Positions 12,901 through 22,513 of a stretch of 64,000 bases of DNA are shown in pieces (the first letter of the stretch is position 1; the number at the start of each line of letters is the position of its first letter). The DNA is taken from the NCBI RefSeq assembly GCF_039555335.1, contig NC_092637.1:41866990-41930989 (forward strand), given 5' to 3'. The stretch is from Amphiura filiformis (Eukaryota > Echinodermata > Ophiuroidea > Amphilepidida > Amphiuridae). A model generated the notes under the pieces. The model searched no databases and had not been told where the DNA came from. It saw only the letters and a program-made list of their open reading frames with translations. A program made the translations under genes and the position numbers.

Positions 12901-15900
12901 CGCCTTTGCCTTGACGTCAGACGCGACACTTGATAAAATATTACCAAACAATAGTAATATTTTTTTTTAACCTCTGTCTTTCATTATATAATGATTTATT
13001 TCGCAGGAAATAGTGAGACCTGTAGGGGAGTTGCTGTGCCCAAAAGGGAATAACAATGCTGATATTGAATTACGACGTGCAGGTGATTGTGAGTTGTCCC
13101 AAATCTATAGAAAAAGACCAAAACCTTCCAGCCTCCTAGTATTAGATGACGAATACCATGAAAGCAACAAAAACGAAACGCGCAATTTACTTGGCAATCT
13201 TGTTGTGGCTGAGGAGTCTTGCTCAAAGTATGGTTACGAATCGTACTACGTAAATTGTAACGTAGGTATGTCTATTTCTTTTTCGTTTTATATAATTTTG
13301 AATGAGCAAAATGTATAGTACACAAAATGGAGGCTATGCGCGAATCCAGGATTTTGAAAGGGGACCGCCCATGAAAATATTACTATATATAATGCTTCGC
13401 AGTTATTTTTATATTTTAAACCAAACATTAACTATTATCGTGTGTCTCGTCTTAAGTTGAGAATAAGGCCATGTGTGATTTTGATGTGGCAGATGCGAAT
13501 CAGTGCGAGTACGTGGTTTCTTTCCGCAGTGTACGAACAAATCGGCCTCCTACGCGTCTGTATATGCCCCGCGGGATTAGCAGCGCGCGCAATTCGAATC
13601 TGTCACTGCAAAATCCAACATGGCGTTACTCTCAACATTAGACGGGACAGACTATAGTATTACGATACTGAAACGTTTTTAAATGTTTACATGTTTAATA
13701 GTTTGACCTCATGAATATACGCGATGTGTGCGTTTTTCAATCATATTTTATTTTTTGTAAACATGCAGACGCAAATGTTGCTAATTAATCTTGTTAATAC
13801 AGGGTGTCCCTGAAAGAACCGTATCGTCGAAAACTGAATGTGGTTGAAGAATAACTATCACATACTTTTTGAATTTTGGCAATTGACCGCTCCATTTTTG
13901 AAACAAAATAATTTTACGAAACTACCTCATTTTTAGCCCGTTCCACGGAGTCGAATATCTGTCAATGACAATAGACACCTCATGCGCTAATGATGCGCAG
14001 TGATTAGCACTCCGAATACAGATCATCGATTAATATTTGAATCCGTGGAAAGGTTAAAAAATGAGGGAGTTTCGTAAAATTCTTATATTTCACGAACGGT
14101 GTGGTCATTTGTCAAAATTCAAAAAGTATGTGATAGCTGATTTATTCCTCAACCACACCAGCTAATAAGTTATGTTTAGTTGTGGCGTTAAAATACCCAA
14201 ACAAGTTTCTGACGATACAGTTCTTTCAGGGACACCCTGTATATTACAATTGACCGCAAATTACGCAATCTTAAAGTGCGAGTAATCACCGCAAGTAAGC
14301 CCACGTACTTTTGTAAAATTCTTTTAAAGGTCCGTAACCCGATCGACAACATCATCCCCCGATTTTTGTCATTGTTAATGAGTTTTTGGTATCACAAAAT
14401 AGATCGTATTTTTCTCATTACTATCCTGAAATTTGACGCCCCAAGTCGATGTATTTCCGGAGAAATCGGAGAATTCACACAAAAATAGCTTCCTTGGTGG
14501 CTATCAATTTCTTGAATTCTGGACATATTCCCAGCCTAATCATGAAGCTCCCGTGGCCAAGTGGTTAAGGCATAGGTCTCGTAAACCTGAGGTCCTGGGT
14601 TCGATTCCCAGGCGGGATCACTTTTTCTCCTTGTCTCCTTTATTATTTGCGACGGCGAACCTGGTGAAAATTAATGTTTAGTTATTAAAACATCTGGAAT
14701 TGGCAATTTTTGGCCAGCATCGAACTTTGCCTGTTTTAGGCCTACATTGGTTGTTTGGTTTTTGTCTACTTATGTGCTCAGTGATTTTCATCACTTGTTC
14801 TAGTACACTTTTTCTTCTAATGCCTATTTTGTTCCCCCACTACGTACTGTCTAGTCTGTATTTTACTTGTTCCCCACGTCAAGTTGGTGTACCTTGCTTT
14901 TTTTCTTTCCATTTTTATACCCTTTATATAACCTGACATTTTTACGTTTTCTGTTAAACGTTTTGTGTTTGCTGGGTTGGTGGGTGGGGGATACTTAGAC
15001 AATTGGGTTAATCTAAACTGAGCTCAAAAAGAAACTTATAATTTTTCACAATGTCATATCTTGAAATCCTGTCTATCAAATTCTACCAAAATTACACACA
15101 GGTTTACTTCAATACTCTACTCTTAACACATGTCAGTAACCAAGCAGTTATCCAACTGACACAACAGCAAAATGCACTGACATGGAACAGCTTCCTGGAA
15201 CATATTCACAGCCCAGCTCTGTTTCATGAAAAAAGTGTATGAAAAGCAGAAAGCAGCACCGTTTTATCATCTGTGCAAGGATCTTGTGTGCATTCTCACA
15301 GATTTTTTTGTGCTGGGTGCCAAATGTTGGGCTGTGAAAGTGGAGGAAGTCCAGGAAGCTGTCCCATGACAGTGCATTTTGCTGTTGTGTCAGTTGGACA
15401 ACTGCTTGGTTACTGACATGTGTTTTGAGTAGAGTATTAAAGTAATCCTGTGTGTAATTTTGGTTCATTTTGATTGACAGTATTTTAAGATATGACCTTG
15501 TGATTCACGCGTTGTAAAAAATTATAAGTTTCTTTTTGAGCTCAGTTTATTTTCACGTGCCTTTTTATTTAGATATCACCTATCACGGTGTCCAGTTTCA
15601 TTACCAGGAAGAATACAGCTGTCGTGGAAGATGTGGATACGATGTCACTGCCTTCCATTGTCATTGTGATCCTGATTGTCAACTATTTCAAGACTGTTGT
15701 TATGACTACCATACCAAATGTCTGGACCCTGCTGATGCTCCTAATATGTCTGCATCGCCGGAGCCACATTTGTTTAGTTGTAGACCATTGGACCAAACAG
15801 CACAAGATCACAGGGGATCAGTTCTTCTACTCAGCAAATGTCCATCTCAATGGAATGAGAGTATTATTAGGGAACAGTGTGAAAACTATCCAACTTACCT

Positions 15901-18900
15901 TGGATCCCTTGATCAAAATTTGCAGGTAGTTTATAAATGGCCAGTCTTTGATCAGTATGGTACTAACTTTAAAAATGTGTTTTGCGCAATGTGTAACGGG
16001 AAGCAGCCTTTTGACGTCCAGCCTTGGAATACAAGCCTAGTTCAGCTGTATCATAGAAGAGGATCTTGTGCGCAAAGTAAGGATATGTCATTTTCAGTCG
16101 GACGAACTCTTCGCCACTGTTTTTCTTCGATCATCGATTCCTGCCCAAAATCTTATAATGACTCTGAAATAGCAACAGCGTGTAGTTCGTATTCGGCTTC
16201 AATTTGTCCTATAAAAGAAGTTTACAAAAATGTACACTGCGGGCGTTGTAATGGATTTAATGCTTCCAAAACCGACATCAGTCCATGTCATTTGGGACTC
16301 GCGTCTTTGGACGGCAGCCCATATTTTGGTACGTTATGGAGCTTTCAACAAAGTGCTAGTTCTCAGCCAGAATATCCATCTCCGTGTTCCTCGAAGGACG
16401 AAATATTCGATCCTTTTACTCGTAAGTGTCAGCGTCTTACTTGTTCACCCGGACTTAAATACAATACTACATCAATGAAGTGTGAAAACTTTCCCGGAGT
16501 CCCAAATGCCATATCTGGAATGTGTTGTATGAAAGAAGAAACTTGGATACTTTACAACAACAAAATTGGATTTAGTGAGAGCATGGCTTTTGAGGAAGAC
16601 ACTTGCTTGGTAGATTACTTAAGTCATATGAATGTAACATACAAACGCACTGATGATATCACATGGCAGACAAATAAAGTAATGAACACATATTCTTCAA
16701 AGATGATGTTACGTTCAGGAAAGCCACTCTGTAACATTGGTAGTAACATGGACCAGGCGATTCTTGAATCTAATATCGTATATGATAGATGTGAGATATA
16801 TAACCTTGAATATCTGCATGTATGTGCAAAAACAGAACTAAAGACACACTGCAATGGAGAATGGTATCAGGGTAGAGCTGAAGATTTCCAATTGGTGGAT
16901 TTCAGTAATATTGCAGAAGTGCTGCAATATAAACAGCAACTTATACTCCCTGAGTTTGTACTTAACCACATCTCATACGAATACGACCACATTGAAGAGA
17001 TGTTTAAAAAACAAGAAATGGTCCTTGTGTGTGGTAGAAACATAACCACTGACTTAACTTGTCCTTTGATAACTCTCGCGCCAGAAGAATATCAGATTTC
17101 ACCACATCGTAAATCTATCATTCTAATCCTCAACGACAATGCAACTGAAGAGATAGAAGACTATCTTATGCTACCGGATGGCCGTGTACAGATATGTGTG
17201 CATGAAACACACAGAGTTCCCCAAAAGTTGTTTTATTTCAATGGGCATCTAGACATATTCAACACCATAGGAAGTGTTCTATCAATGACAGGTCTTACCG
17301 GTACACTTACCTTTCATTGTTGCTTCGCCAAGTTAAGAAGAAATTTCCACGGGCTCTCACTTATGAGATTATCTTTTGCGATGTTCTGGGCATATCTTCT
17401 GCCTCTTCTCAGCATGACATTCGAATTAACAGGGATATGGTGTGTGATCTGGGCAAGTGCTAGTCATTATTTTTGGTTGGCAACATTTTGCTGGAACACG
17501 ATCATTGCGGTAAATTTGTCCGACACTTTTGTTTGGCGGCCTCTTCAAAAAACTGAAATTCGCGAACACAGCGCAATTTTTCGCTGGATATTGCCTGTCA
17601 CTGGTTGGTGCTTACCGTTATCGATCACCATAATCTGTTTATTCTTTCATGTTTATGGAGTCGCAGGTTTCAAGTATGGAAGCAGTACACCGTGTTGGAT
17701 ATCCAGTCCCTTTGCAAATCTTGCAGCATTCGGGGTACCGGTAGTAATATGTTTGGCGTGTAGTATCATATGCTTTGTGGCTACTGTGACTTCAATTTGT
17801 CGCAGTCAGAAATCATCCAGGCAGTTACAGCAAAGGAATAAGGCCGTCACTGTGGAGGATGTGATACTTGGAGTCAAGGTAATAAACTTTGCAGATTTTT
17901 AGTACATACAAAATTAGGCTTGGACCAGGGTCGTAGCAAGAGCCTCGGGGGCCTATGGGCAAGAAACACGTGGGGCCGGATTTACCATCAGGCCAGAGTA
18001 CTGTCGATTTTATACTATGGACCAAACCAAACTTGGCCTCCTGAGTGCACATGCCTTCCTCACGGTGAGTTTGGTGCCTCCAAATTTTGCCCTGGTCCAG
18101 ATAAATTCGGCCCTGCCTTTTAGCATCTCCTTAATCAGCGCTTATTTCATTTTCTCTTTTGCTTGGGGGACAAGCAAGGCTGTTATTGATGAATTTGCTT
18201 AGGGATGAAATCAAAACTCAACCGCGTTTTGACTAGCGGCTACCGTCGGTTGAACCACGTTTTCAACGGATTTCATGAGCAAATGATGAAACAAATCAAG
18301 AGAAAAAAAAATTACAACCTCTATAATTGATATTTAATATGGAAATAATTATATAGTATGGGCTTGTTTGGTCAAAGAAAAGTAATTTGTTAATTTTCAG
18401 TGCCTTTTATCAATTTTCATTGCCTTTTCTTAGAAAAGGCATCATGATCAATACAGAAAAAGAGAAATGAATGGGTGATTAGCGATGAACTGCTGCCCAC
18501 CAGATTATTAACTTACGTTAGATGTTATAATTAGATTAAATTATACATCTTTTCAACTAGACTTACTGTTTTGTTGACTACAGTATCGCATGGATATGAC
18601 GTGATACTGTAGTCAACAAAAACAGGAAGTCCAGTTGAAAAGATTTATAATTTAGTCTAAAGTTAATTTTTTATTACTTCCGTGGTCCGGGTACGCGCTG
18701 GTGAATTGCGGTCGCGTAGAAGTGACAAAGTCGCCTACTGCTCGCCGCGCCGACGACCAATGGGTCAACCGGCTTGTTGTCAAGTGCGTTGATCAGCCAA
18801 TCAGCATGATTGTTGATTTCTTCTGTATGTACGCTCGTCTACGCTTGGCGCACAGCTTGGACCACGGAAGTAATAAAAAATCAAGATTTATAATTTAGTC

Positions 18901-19234
18901 TTACTATATCTTAACTCACTTTTGTTTATTTCAGATGAGTCTTCTGATGGGAATTGGCTGGGTATTTGGCTTCATCGCCTCATTCTCAGATAATCTCGTG
19001 ATGTGGTGGATTTTTGCCAGTATAACGTCGTTTCATGGTTTTTTGTTATTCGTTTCGTTCTGTTCCAGCAAGCAAATCAGAGATATAATAACTGGGCCGC
19101 ACGATAACAGTACAACTTCTAGTTTAAAGAAGGAAAGAATAAGCTTATCATTTATCAACGCTCCTTTAAGGAATCTCGTAAATCAAGATATTATATCGAA
19201 ATTGTCGTCGAAATCCCAGAAATCCAGAATATAA
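3912..19234 (+). CDS. SRCR / somatomedin-B seven-transmembrane receptor (7 exons)
   Basis: Predicted cell-surface receptor of 1,253 aa. Coding exons: 3912-3975, 5812-6144, 7376-7726, 11283-11431, 13007-13265, 15573-17878, 18935-19234. Every junction is GT-AG and intron phases run 1,1,1,0,1,0 with no stop, which is the main evidence for a single gene. Order: signal peptide (1-20), SRCR 1 (about 29-130), SRCR 2 (about 137-247), a divergent SRCR-like part (250-385), somatomedin-B (402-435, eight cysteines), a cysteine-rich ectodomain with two C-x2-CNG modules, then TM1-5 (about 947-1125) and TM6-7 in the last exon. The 7TM part resembles adhesion/Methuselah-like family B, with a CW pair in extracellular loop 2. 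No GPS cleavage motif is seen. Ligand unknown. The start at 3912 has a purine at -3 and G at +4; an in-frame ATG lies at 3891. A split into separate SRCR and receptor genes is the alternative. Confidence 0.82.
4041..4538. mobile_element. Palindromic MITE in receptor intron 1
   Basis: The ends are inverted copies (TATACACCAGGCACAAAAAG and its complement). The arms extend about 170 bp each side through 'aaatatacattttgttaatt' and 'gcgcctcaaac'. About 500 bp long, with no ORF. Confidence 0.75.
5128..5690 (+). repeat. Partial copy of the 1831-3440 element family
   Basis: It shares 'agattttcgt-tctatatcaa', 'tataaactgta-atttgtgt' and 'aatagcgccatcat' with the 1.96-2.2 kb part of the longer element. 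It is interrupted by a MITE at 5260-5604, so this copy is older than that insertion. Confidence 0.65.
5260..5604. mobile_element. MITE family A copy 1 (TIR TTAAAGGAGTATTTCGTGATC)
   Basis: 345 bp with ~22-bp TIRs; the right end closes 'gatcacgaaatgcccttttaa'. The centre has a perfect hairpin around 'ttctggtgcaccagaa'. Full-length kin lies at 57268-57616 and an internally deleted copy at 24404-24605. It has no ORF and is presumably mobilised in trans. Confidence 0.85.
5812..6144 (+). CDS. Receptor exon 2: SRCR domain 1
   Basis: A symmetrical phase 1-1 exon encoding one complete SRCR domain. It shows the family landmarks: RLVNG, EGRLEI, GIWGDV, ASVACRQLGF, GSGTVHV, CSGSELSLMDC and a closing GLKC. 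Six cysteine-type positions fit a group B-like scavenger receptor repeat. SRCR domains usually bind protein or microbial ligands; no ligand can be read from sequence. The phase 1-1 layout is typical of shuffled extracellular modules. Confidence 0.9.
6145..7375. other. Receptor intron 2, no further feature seen
   Basis: Apart from a short (CTT)n run near 6175 and A-rich strings, I see no repeat pair, RNA gene or conserved coding segment. Minus-strand frames here match nothing I recognise. Confidence 0.5.
7376..7726 (+). CDS. Receptor exon 3: SRCR domain 2 (divergent)
   Basis: A second phase 1-1 exon. It encodes SLRLVDGNNPKGGVIQV, then KWGYICCDSW and DAICRYFGF, matching the SRCR landmarks RLV-G, WG-VC and A-VCR-LGF. 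The GSG and SL-DC region is replaced by unusual sequence, so this repeat is clearly more diverged than the first. Acceptor TTTTTCAG, donor GTACGT. Confidence 0.82.
8257..8498. mobile_element. MITE with TTAGGGACCGTTCACAAA ends
   Basis: About 242 bp in receptor intron 3. The left end 'gggaccgttcacaaa' is mirrored at the right by 'tttgtgaacggtcc'. The interior is rich in 'ggccccc' blocks. Confidence 0.7.
8708..9319. mobile_element. Inverted-repeat element, ~610 bp
   Basis: 'aatacaaaagccacctaagt' on the left pairs with 'acgtaggtggcttttgtatt' on the right. Weaker pairing extends to 'aattg'/'caatt' at the outer edge. No ORF; lies in receptor intron 3. Confidence 0.7.
9364..10183. mobile_element. 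TIR element, 820 bp (TACAGGGTGAGTCAAA ends)
   Basis: The left end 'tacagggtgagtcaaa' is exactly mirrored at the right. Pairing continues through 'gcaatagag-aaagaatc' and 'gtaagaac' for about 70 bp. It has no coding frame of note and lies in receptor intron 3. Confidence 0.78.
10551..10566 (+). other. Histone-type 3' stem-loop, copy 1
   Basis: GGCTCT-TTTT-AGGGCC forms a 6-bp stem (one G-U) with a 4-nt loop and is followed by ACCACA, as in replication-dependent histone mRNA 3' ends. It is preceded by 'caaggggcagtcttcagt', shared with copy 2. No histone coding sequence is seen nearby. Confidence 0.55.
10640..10655 (+). other. Histone-type 3' stem-loop, copy 2
   Basis: GGCTCT-TTTC-AGAGCC is an exact consensus histone hairpin (6-bp stem, UUUC loop) with AC before it and ATCA after it. 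It lies 89 bp after copy 1 in the same orientation with the same 20-bp leader. Confidence 0.6.
11030..11147. repeat. Short inverted repeat
   Basis: 'ggtcgactgcagatccgtcg' pairs with 'cgacggatctgcactcgacc' with one mismatch, around a ~75-bp loop. It lies 135 bp upstream of receptor exon 4. Confidence 0.55.
11283..11431 (+). CDS. Receptor exon 4: partial SRCR-like region
   Basis: Encodes YDLRLGDSYGDSKTGG, then LIQAKLAGEKGWRNVC, which resembles the first half of an SRCR domain (RL-G ... G-L-V ... GW--VC). It enters in phase 1 and leaves in phase 0 at GTAAGT. The acceptor is a weak AAAAAG after a T-rich tract, so the left edge is less certain than at other exons. Confidence 0.65.
13007..13265 (+). 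CDS. Receptor exon 5: cysteine-bearing linker
   Basis: An open phase 0-to-1 segment of 86 codons between a TTTCGCAG acceptor and a GTATGT donor. It carries scattered cysteines (LLCPKGN, GDCELSQ, ESCSKYG, VNCNV). It may be the decayed second half of the third SRCR repeat, but the VCR-LGF landmark is absent. It is included because the phase joins both neighbours without a stop. Confidence 0.6.
13798..14241. mobile_element. Palindromic MITE (TACAGGGTGTCCCTGAAAGA ends)
   Basis: The ends are perfect inverted copies over about 20 bp. Pairing resumes inside with 'aactatcacatactttttga' against its complement near 14110-14140. About 444 bp, in receptor intron 5. Confidence 0.8.
14547..14620 (+). tRNA. 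tRNA-Thr (CGT), possibly a pseudogene
   Basis: The D stem GCC/GGC, the anticodon stem TAGGT/ACCTG with loop CTCGTAA (anticodon CGT, Thr) and the T arm CTGGG-TTCGATT-CCCAG all fold. The acceptor GCTCCCG pairs 6 of 7 with CGGGATC only if one extra G after the T arm is bulged, giving 74 nt instead of 73. A TTTTT pol III terminator follows 2 nt downstream. It lies in receptor intron 5, same strand. It could be a live gene with a slip or the head of a SINE, although no SINE body was recognised after it. Confidence 0.6.
15014..15549. mobile_element. MITE family B copy 1, abutting receptor exon 6
   Basis: 536 bp. The TIRs start TAAACTGAGCTCAAAAAGAA and are mirrored at the right end; most of the element folds on itself. 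A second copy stands at 36487-37021. It ends only 23 bp before the exon 6 acceptor, so that exon's branch-point region probably lies within the element. Confidence 0.85.
15573..17878 (+). CDS. Receptor exon 6: SMB domain, ectodomain, TM1-5
   Basis: A single 2.3-kb exon. The SMB domain has the full eight-cysteine pattern (C-x3-C-x8-C-x-C-x3-C-x5-CC-x6-C), with DCCYDYHTKC matching the DCC-DY signature. Next come two modules ending FKNVFCAMCNG and YKNVHCGRCNG, a long N-glycosylated stretch, then five membrane spans starting near 'IFNTIGSVLSMTG'. CWISSP after TM4 and a cysteine before TM3 are the conserved disulphide pair of family-B-like receptors. The exon ends after TM5/ICL3 at AAG|GTAATA. The ATG at 15536 lies in intronic MITE sequence and is not a likely start. 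Confidence 0.9.
18532..18659. repeat. Hairpin palindrome in receptor intron 6
   Basis: Arms of about 57 bp (18532-18588 and 18603-18659) share 'ttgttgactacagtatc' and 'tcttttcaact', separated by a ~14-bp loop. It may be a small MITE. Confidence 0.7.
18659..18883. mobile_element. MITE family C copy 1 (CCAAT-box-bearing)
   Basis: TIRs 'taattttttattacttccgt' and complement. The interior is GC-rich, with 'gaccaatggg' and 'cagccaatcagc' (CCAAT motifs). About 90% like the copy at 22514-22747. The right end is truncated relative to that copy, and an 18-bp direct repeat flanks the element. Confidence 0.8.
18935..19234 (+). CDS. Receptor exon 7: TM6, TM7 and cytoplasmic tail
   Basis: Follows a TTTATTTCAG acceptor in phase 0. 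It encodes SLLMGIGWVFGFIASF (TM6, with the family B GxxW-F-F pattern), FASITSFHGFLLFVSF (TM7) and a Ser/Lys-rich tail of about 45 residues before a TAA stop. Confidence 0.88.
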   Translation: MSLLMGIGWVFGFIASFSDNLVMWWIFASITSFHGFLLFVSFCSSKQIRDIITGPHDNSTTSSLKKERISLSFINAPLRNLVNQDIISKLSSKSQKSRI

Positions 19235-19393
19235 AGTGATACTAAGATTTAAAAAAGTACTTGCTATTCATAATTATCTTATTTGCCTAACAAAAGCACT
19301 TATTATCATGTCATTTGGGACGCGGTTCTTGCTTAAATATCAGTATCGTCATTCAAAATAATATAATTACGAGCTCTAGAATTGCAAGAGAAG

Positions 19394-19399
19394 AATAAA
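19394..19399 (+). terminator. Candidate poly(A) signal of the receptor gene
   Basis: AATAAA, 160 bp after the receptor stop codon. It is the first canonical hexamer downstream. Confidence 0.45.
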
Positions 19400-19498
19400 C
19401 TTGGAGGTCATATTGAGGTCATATCGTCACTGATGCGATTTCTGAAGAAACATTTCGCTGACATCAAAATGATAAGCAAGGGTTAAAAATGAGAAGTA

Positions 19499-19760
19499 CA
19501 GGGTGTCCCAAAAACACCAGAACCTTCATTGCGCCCTCTTTTGATTTTATTTCTGAAAAGGAAAATTAACTTTTTAGGACGCGGTTGGTGGATTAATGAA
19601 ATATACATGAATTATTTGAATAGTAAAATAACCTATCAAAGCATTATTTTGATAGGAAATCTAATACTGAAAATGGAATTTTGCAACTCGCTTTGATATG
19701 TTGCGTCCGAAACCATCAGACTTCATCAGGCATCGATTGATTATGGTGTGACGTCAGACG
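19499..19760 (-). mobile_element. Possible Penelope-like remnant with degenerate hammerhead
   Basis: On the minus strand 'cctgatgaagtctgatgg' is followed by 'ttcggacgcaac'. The CUGAUGA box, a short GUC/GAC stem and a GNAAC box are the layout of hammerhead ribozymes carried by Penelope-like retroelements. The second box has C in place of the first invariant A of GAAAC, so it should be inactive. No reverse transcriptase is seen beside it. Low confidence. Confidence 0.3.
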
Positions 19761-22513
19761 CCGAGGAATGTCTAGTAATGCCGGGTCCCATATGCGTGTG
19801 ACAGTTGAAAGCGGAATTTCCCCTTTCTTGGCGTTTTCCCCCACTCTCTCCAATATGGATGCCCTGACTCCTCTCTCGAATAACCTCGATCTCCTCCTAG
19901 TCAACATAGGCGGCGGAAACTTTTTGATATTTTTAGCGTTGGCTGTAAAACGACTAGTGTACAACTCCGCGCAAATGCATTTTTATTCTCCATTCGCCGT
20001 CGTAGACCAACATCACTTCCTGCTGAGGTCACAACTATTTCAGTAGTGATGGATGACGCGGTTTGCATAACAACGCTATCTACGCTGTACACGTCGATGT
20101 TCTGCTGTTTGAAAATCAAGTTTTAGCCATTTCTTGTGGCTTTCACTGCCTAGTAAGCTTTTGCAAGATGTTTTCCTTCTGAAATCACAAGGTTGCATGC
20201 TTGACTGGTAATTTAAAAAAATTGATCTGTAAATTCAATACATTGATACCGCCATTGCGGTTCTCATGACCCAGTCGCTATGATAACGCTCCGGAGTCAC
20301 CAATGTGACGTCATGTCTACGACAGCGAATTGCTCGCCACGATCCCTGGGTATTCAATGCTTCTAACAAACGCGAGTGACCACTCGGTAATTACAGGTAT
20401 GGGTGTTGCTTTGTATTTTTATTATATTTTGTTGACTAGGTGACTTGACTTATGTCGAATATAATATGTTATGGCGAATGTCTGGTGGAAATGTACTATC
20501 GATTTTACGTCATCAAACATTCGTTAGAAGTTAAACATTACTTGATATAGAATGGGACTAGATTAAATAACGAAGACATGTTGCATCGAATATTCTATAG
20601 CCACTAAGAAGTATGTAGTGGTCCTATCTGCACTATATGTGAACTTTTGGCAGGTATGCTGAAAGAAAAAACAGATATGTAAATAAGTAATAATAATTAT
20701 GTTAATACAAGTAGAAATTATGTATAGGGCTAATAGTGAAGAAAAGTCAACACAGACACTAACCCACAGCACCAGTTGATGTATCTTAAAATATACATCG
20801 TATTAGCTAACTTTGTGAGGCACTCGCATATATTAAAAGTATTTAGGCATCTGAATATTCTTGTCAGTGTCAGTAGATGAGTAGTGAGTCCCAGATAGTC
20901 ATCCAAGAAGTATATCTGCGGGGGAGGGGGTCCTTGCTAGGCTGCTATCATTAGGAAAAGTTGAAGGACATCTCCCATTCACCCGTGTGTGGTGATTTGA
21001 CTATGTAATAATCACACACTCAAGGGTATAGGCCAAAATGTAATTAGGCCAAAATATCACAATTAATATTGATTTTGAATATGTTATCTTCATATTTCAT
21101 GCAAACAAAAATTAAAAACCGACTCAGGTACCGATGTAATTTCACTGTTTAGTAGTGAATCAAGGCCCGATAATGCCATTGCTACTATTCATACTACAGT
21201 TCATTCATAAATATATGAAACTCACTCAATAGTATCGACCATAAGGTATATTCGAGCCAAATTTGGACACCATTCGGGTATTTTCCCTTGACGTACCAAG
21301 TAATATTTATAAAATACTGGCTATAATGCCCACATTTGGCAAACAGGCCAATGGTTCTCATTACACATATTTACAGCTATCTTCTCTTTCGATGTTTACT
21401 GAGGTATGGAGAGTGTGTCCTTCAACACGTAAAATTGGGAAGGCTATTTAGCAAAACAAAGGGTTAGTTCCCGATACACCGTGGAGCTTGGAAAGTGGTT
21501 ATTTGCATAGTAAATACACTATTAAATACTTTTCTATCGCATTGTGTATAAATGATAATGCCATGTCCAACTGTATTGGCTGTGGACGGCGAGATGTAAA
21601 TTGGGCGATGATGTCACAGCTCATTAGAGTTTGTCACTCGGTCTATGGCAACTTGTTGTAATGTATGGTGGTATATATGTGTGGGAAGACCTCGGTCAAA
21701 CCTAGCTAAACAGCCTCGCTAGACTAGAATGATTGATATTCCTTTTTGGGCGAGAAGCGTACGAGCTTCCACCCCTGTTTTAGTTTCACTTTTGACGTTT
21801 TCATGACCTCTAGTGTAATCACATTTGGTCATTAGCGGAAGTTGCAACGATATTATTATTGACACAAGCAGCTGTTATATTTGCACAGTACCAATTGCCA
21901 GTGTGTCGTCCACATACTCCCACATATTATTTGCATAATTCGTAAGCTAGATTACGGACATAATTTGTTTGTTATAATGATTGATAATGTTTATCATCTG
22001 ATTATGGTGAAATAGGTGAAAAAGTAATTATCGTGAAAATCCATCTGAACTGAAGTATTGCCAATTCATGCAGACTTCTGATAAAATGATCTTGAAAAAC
22101 CTGTGTAAATATCTATTTCATGTATTAAAGAAGAGATATATATTTTTTCGTCAGTAGATGTATACAATAGTATTTTATATGTAATTTACAATGTATTTGG
22201 GACCGAAGTCTTTAATAAATGTCCCTCATTTGAGGGAATTGGAACGCATTGCACGTATCGGGGTCTTTTCATATGCTTTGGTGGAAAGAATCCACAAGGC
22301 TGTGCATGATAGCTATCATGCTATTATCATCATGTGGATGAAGTTGAAGATTTGAACTGAATTCCATAAATTATACGAATTTTTATTACAACAAACTTAT
22401 GATAAAATATTAACATAACAGATACATTTTGAAGAAAACACAACCCGACCGGCGACGGCTTTGACTTGAAATGCTATAATTAATTATTAATTTATCTGGT
22501 TTATCGAAAGTTG

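Larger units (their letters stand above)
19235..22513. other. Intergenic, no gene recognised
   Basis: Between the receptor and the YHYH gene region. Besides the poly(A) signal and the Penelope-like remnant I see only unique AT-rich sequence. Short frames at 20563-20772 (minus) and 21263-21451 (plus) look random. Confidence 0.5.

Noticed and set aside
15536-15572. ATG at 15536 as the start of a standalone SMB-7TM receptor
   Set aside because: The first codons come from the tail of a MITE and intron, give no signal peptide, and a good acceptor lies at 15571-15572 in phase with exon 5.
16624-16854. Minus-strand and alternate-frame ORFs over the receptor exon
   Set aside because: Shadows of the 7TM coding exon; no independent motif.
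19716-20119. Overlapping ORFs on both strands near 19.8-20.1 kb as a gene
   Set aside because: No domain, no splice signals around it, and the left part overlaps the Penelope-like remnant.
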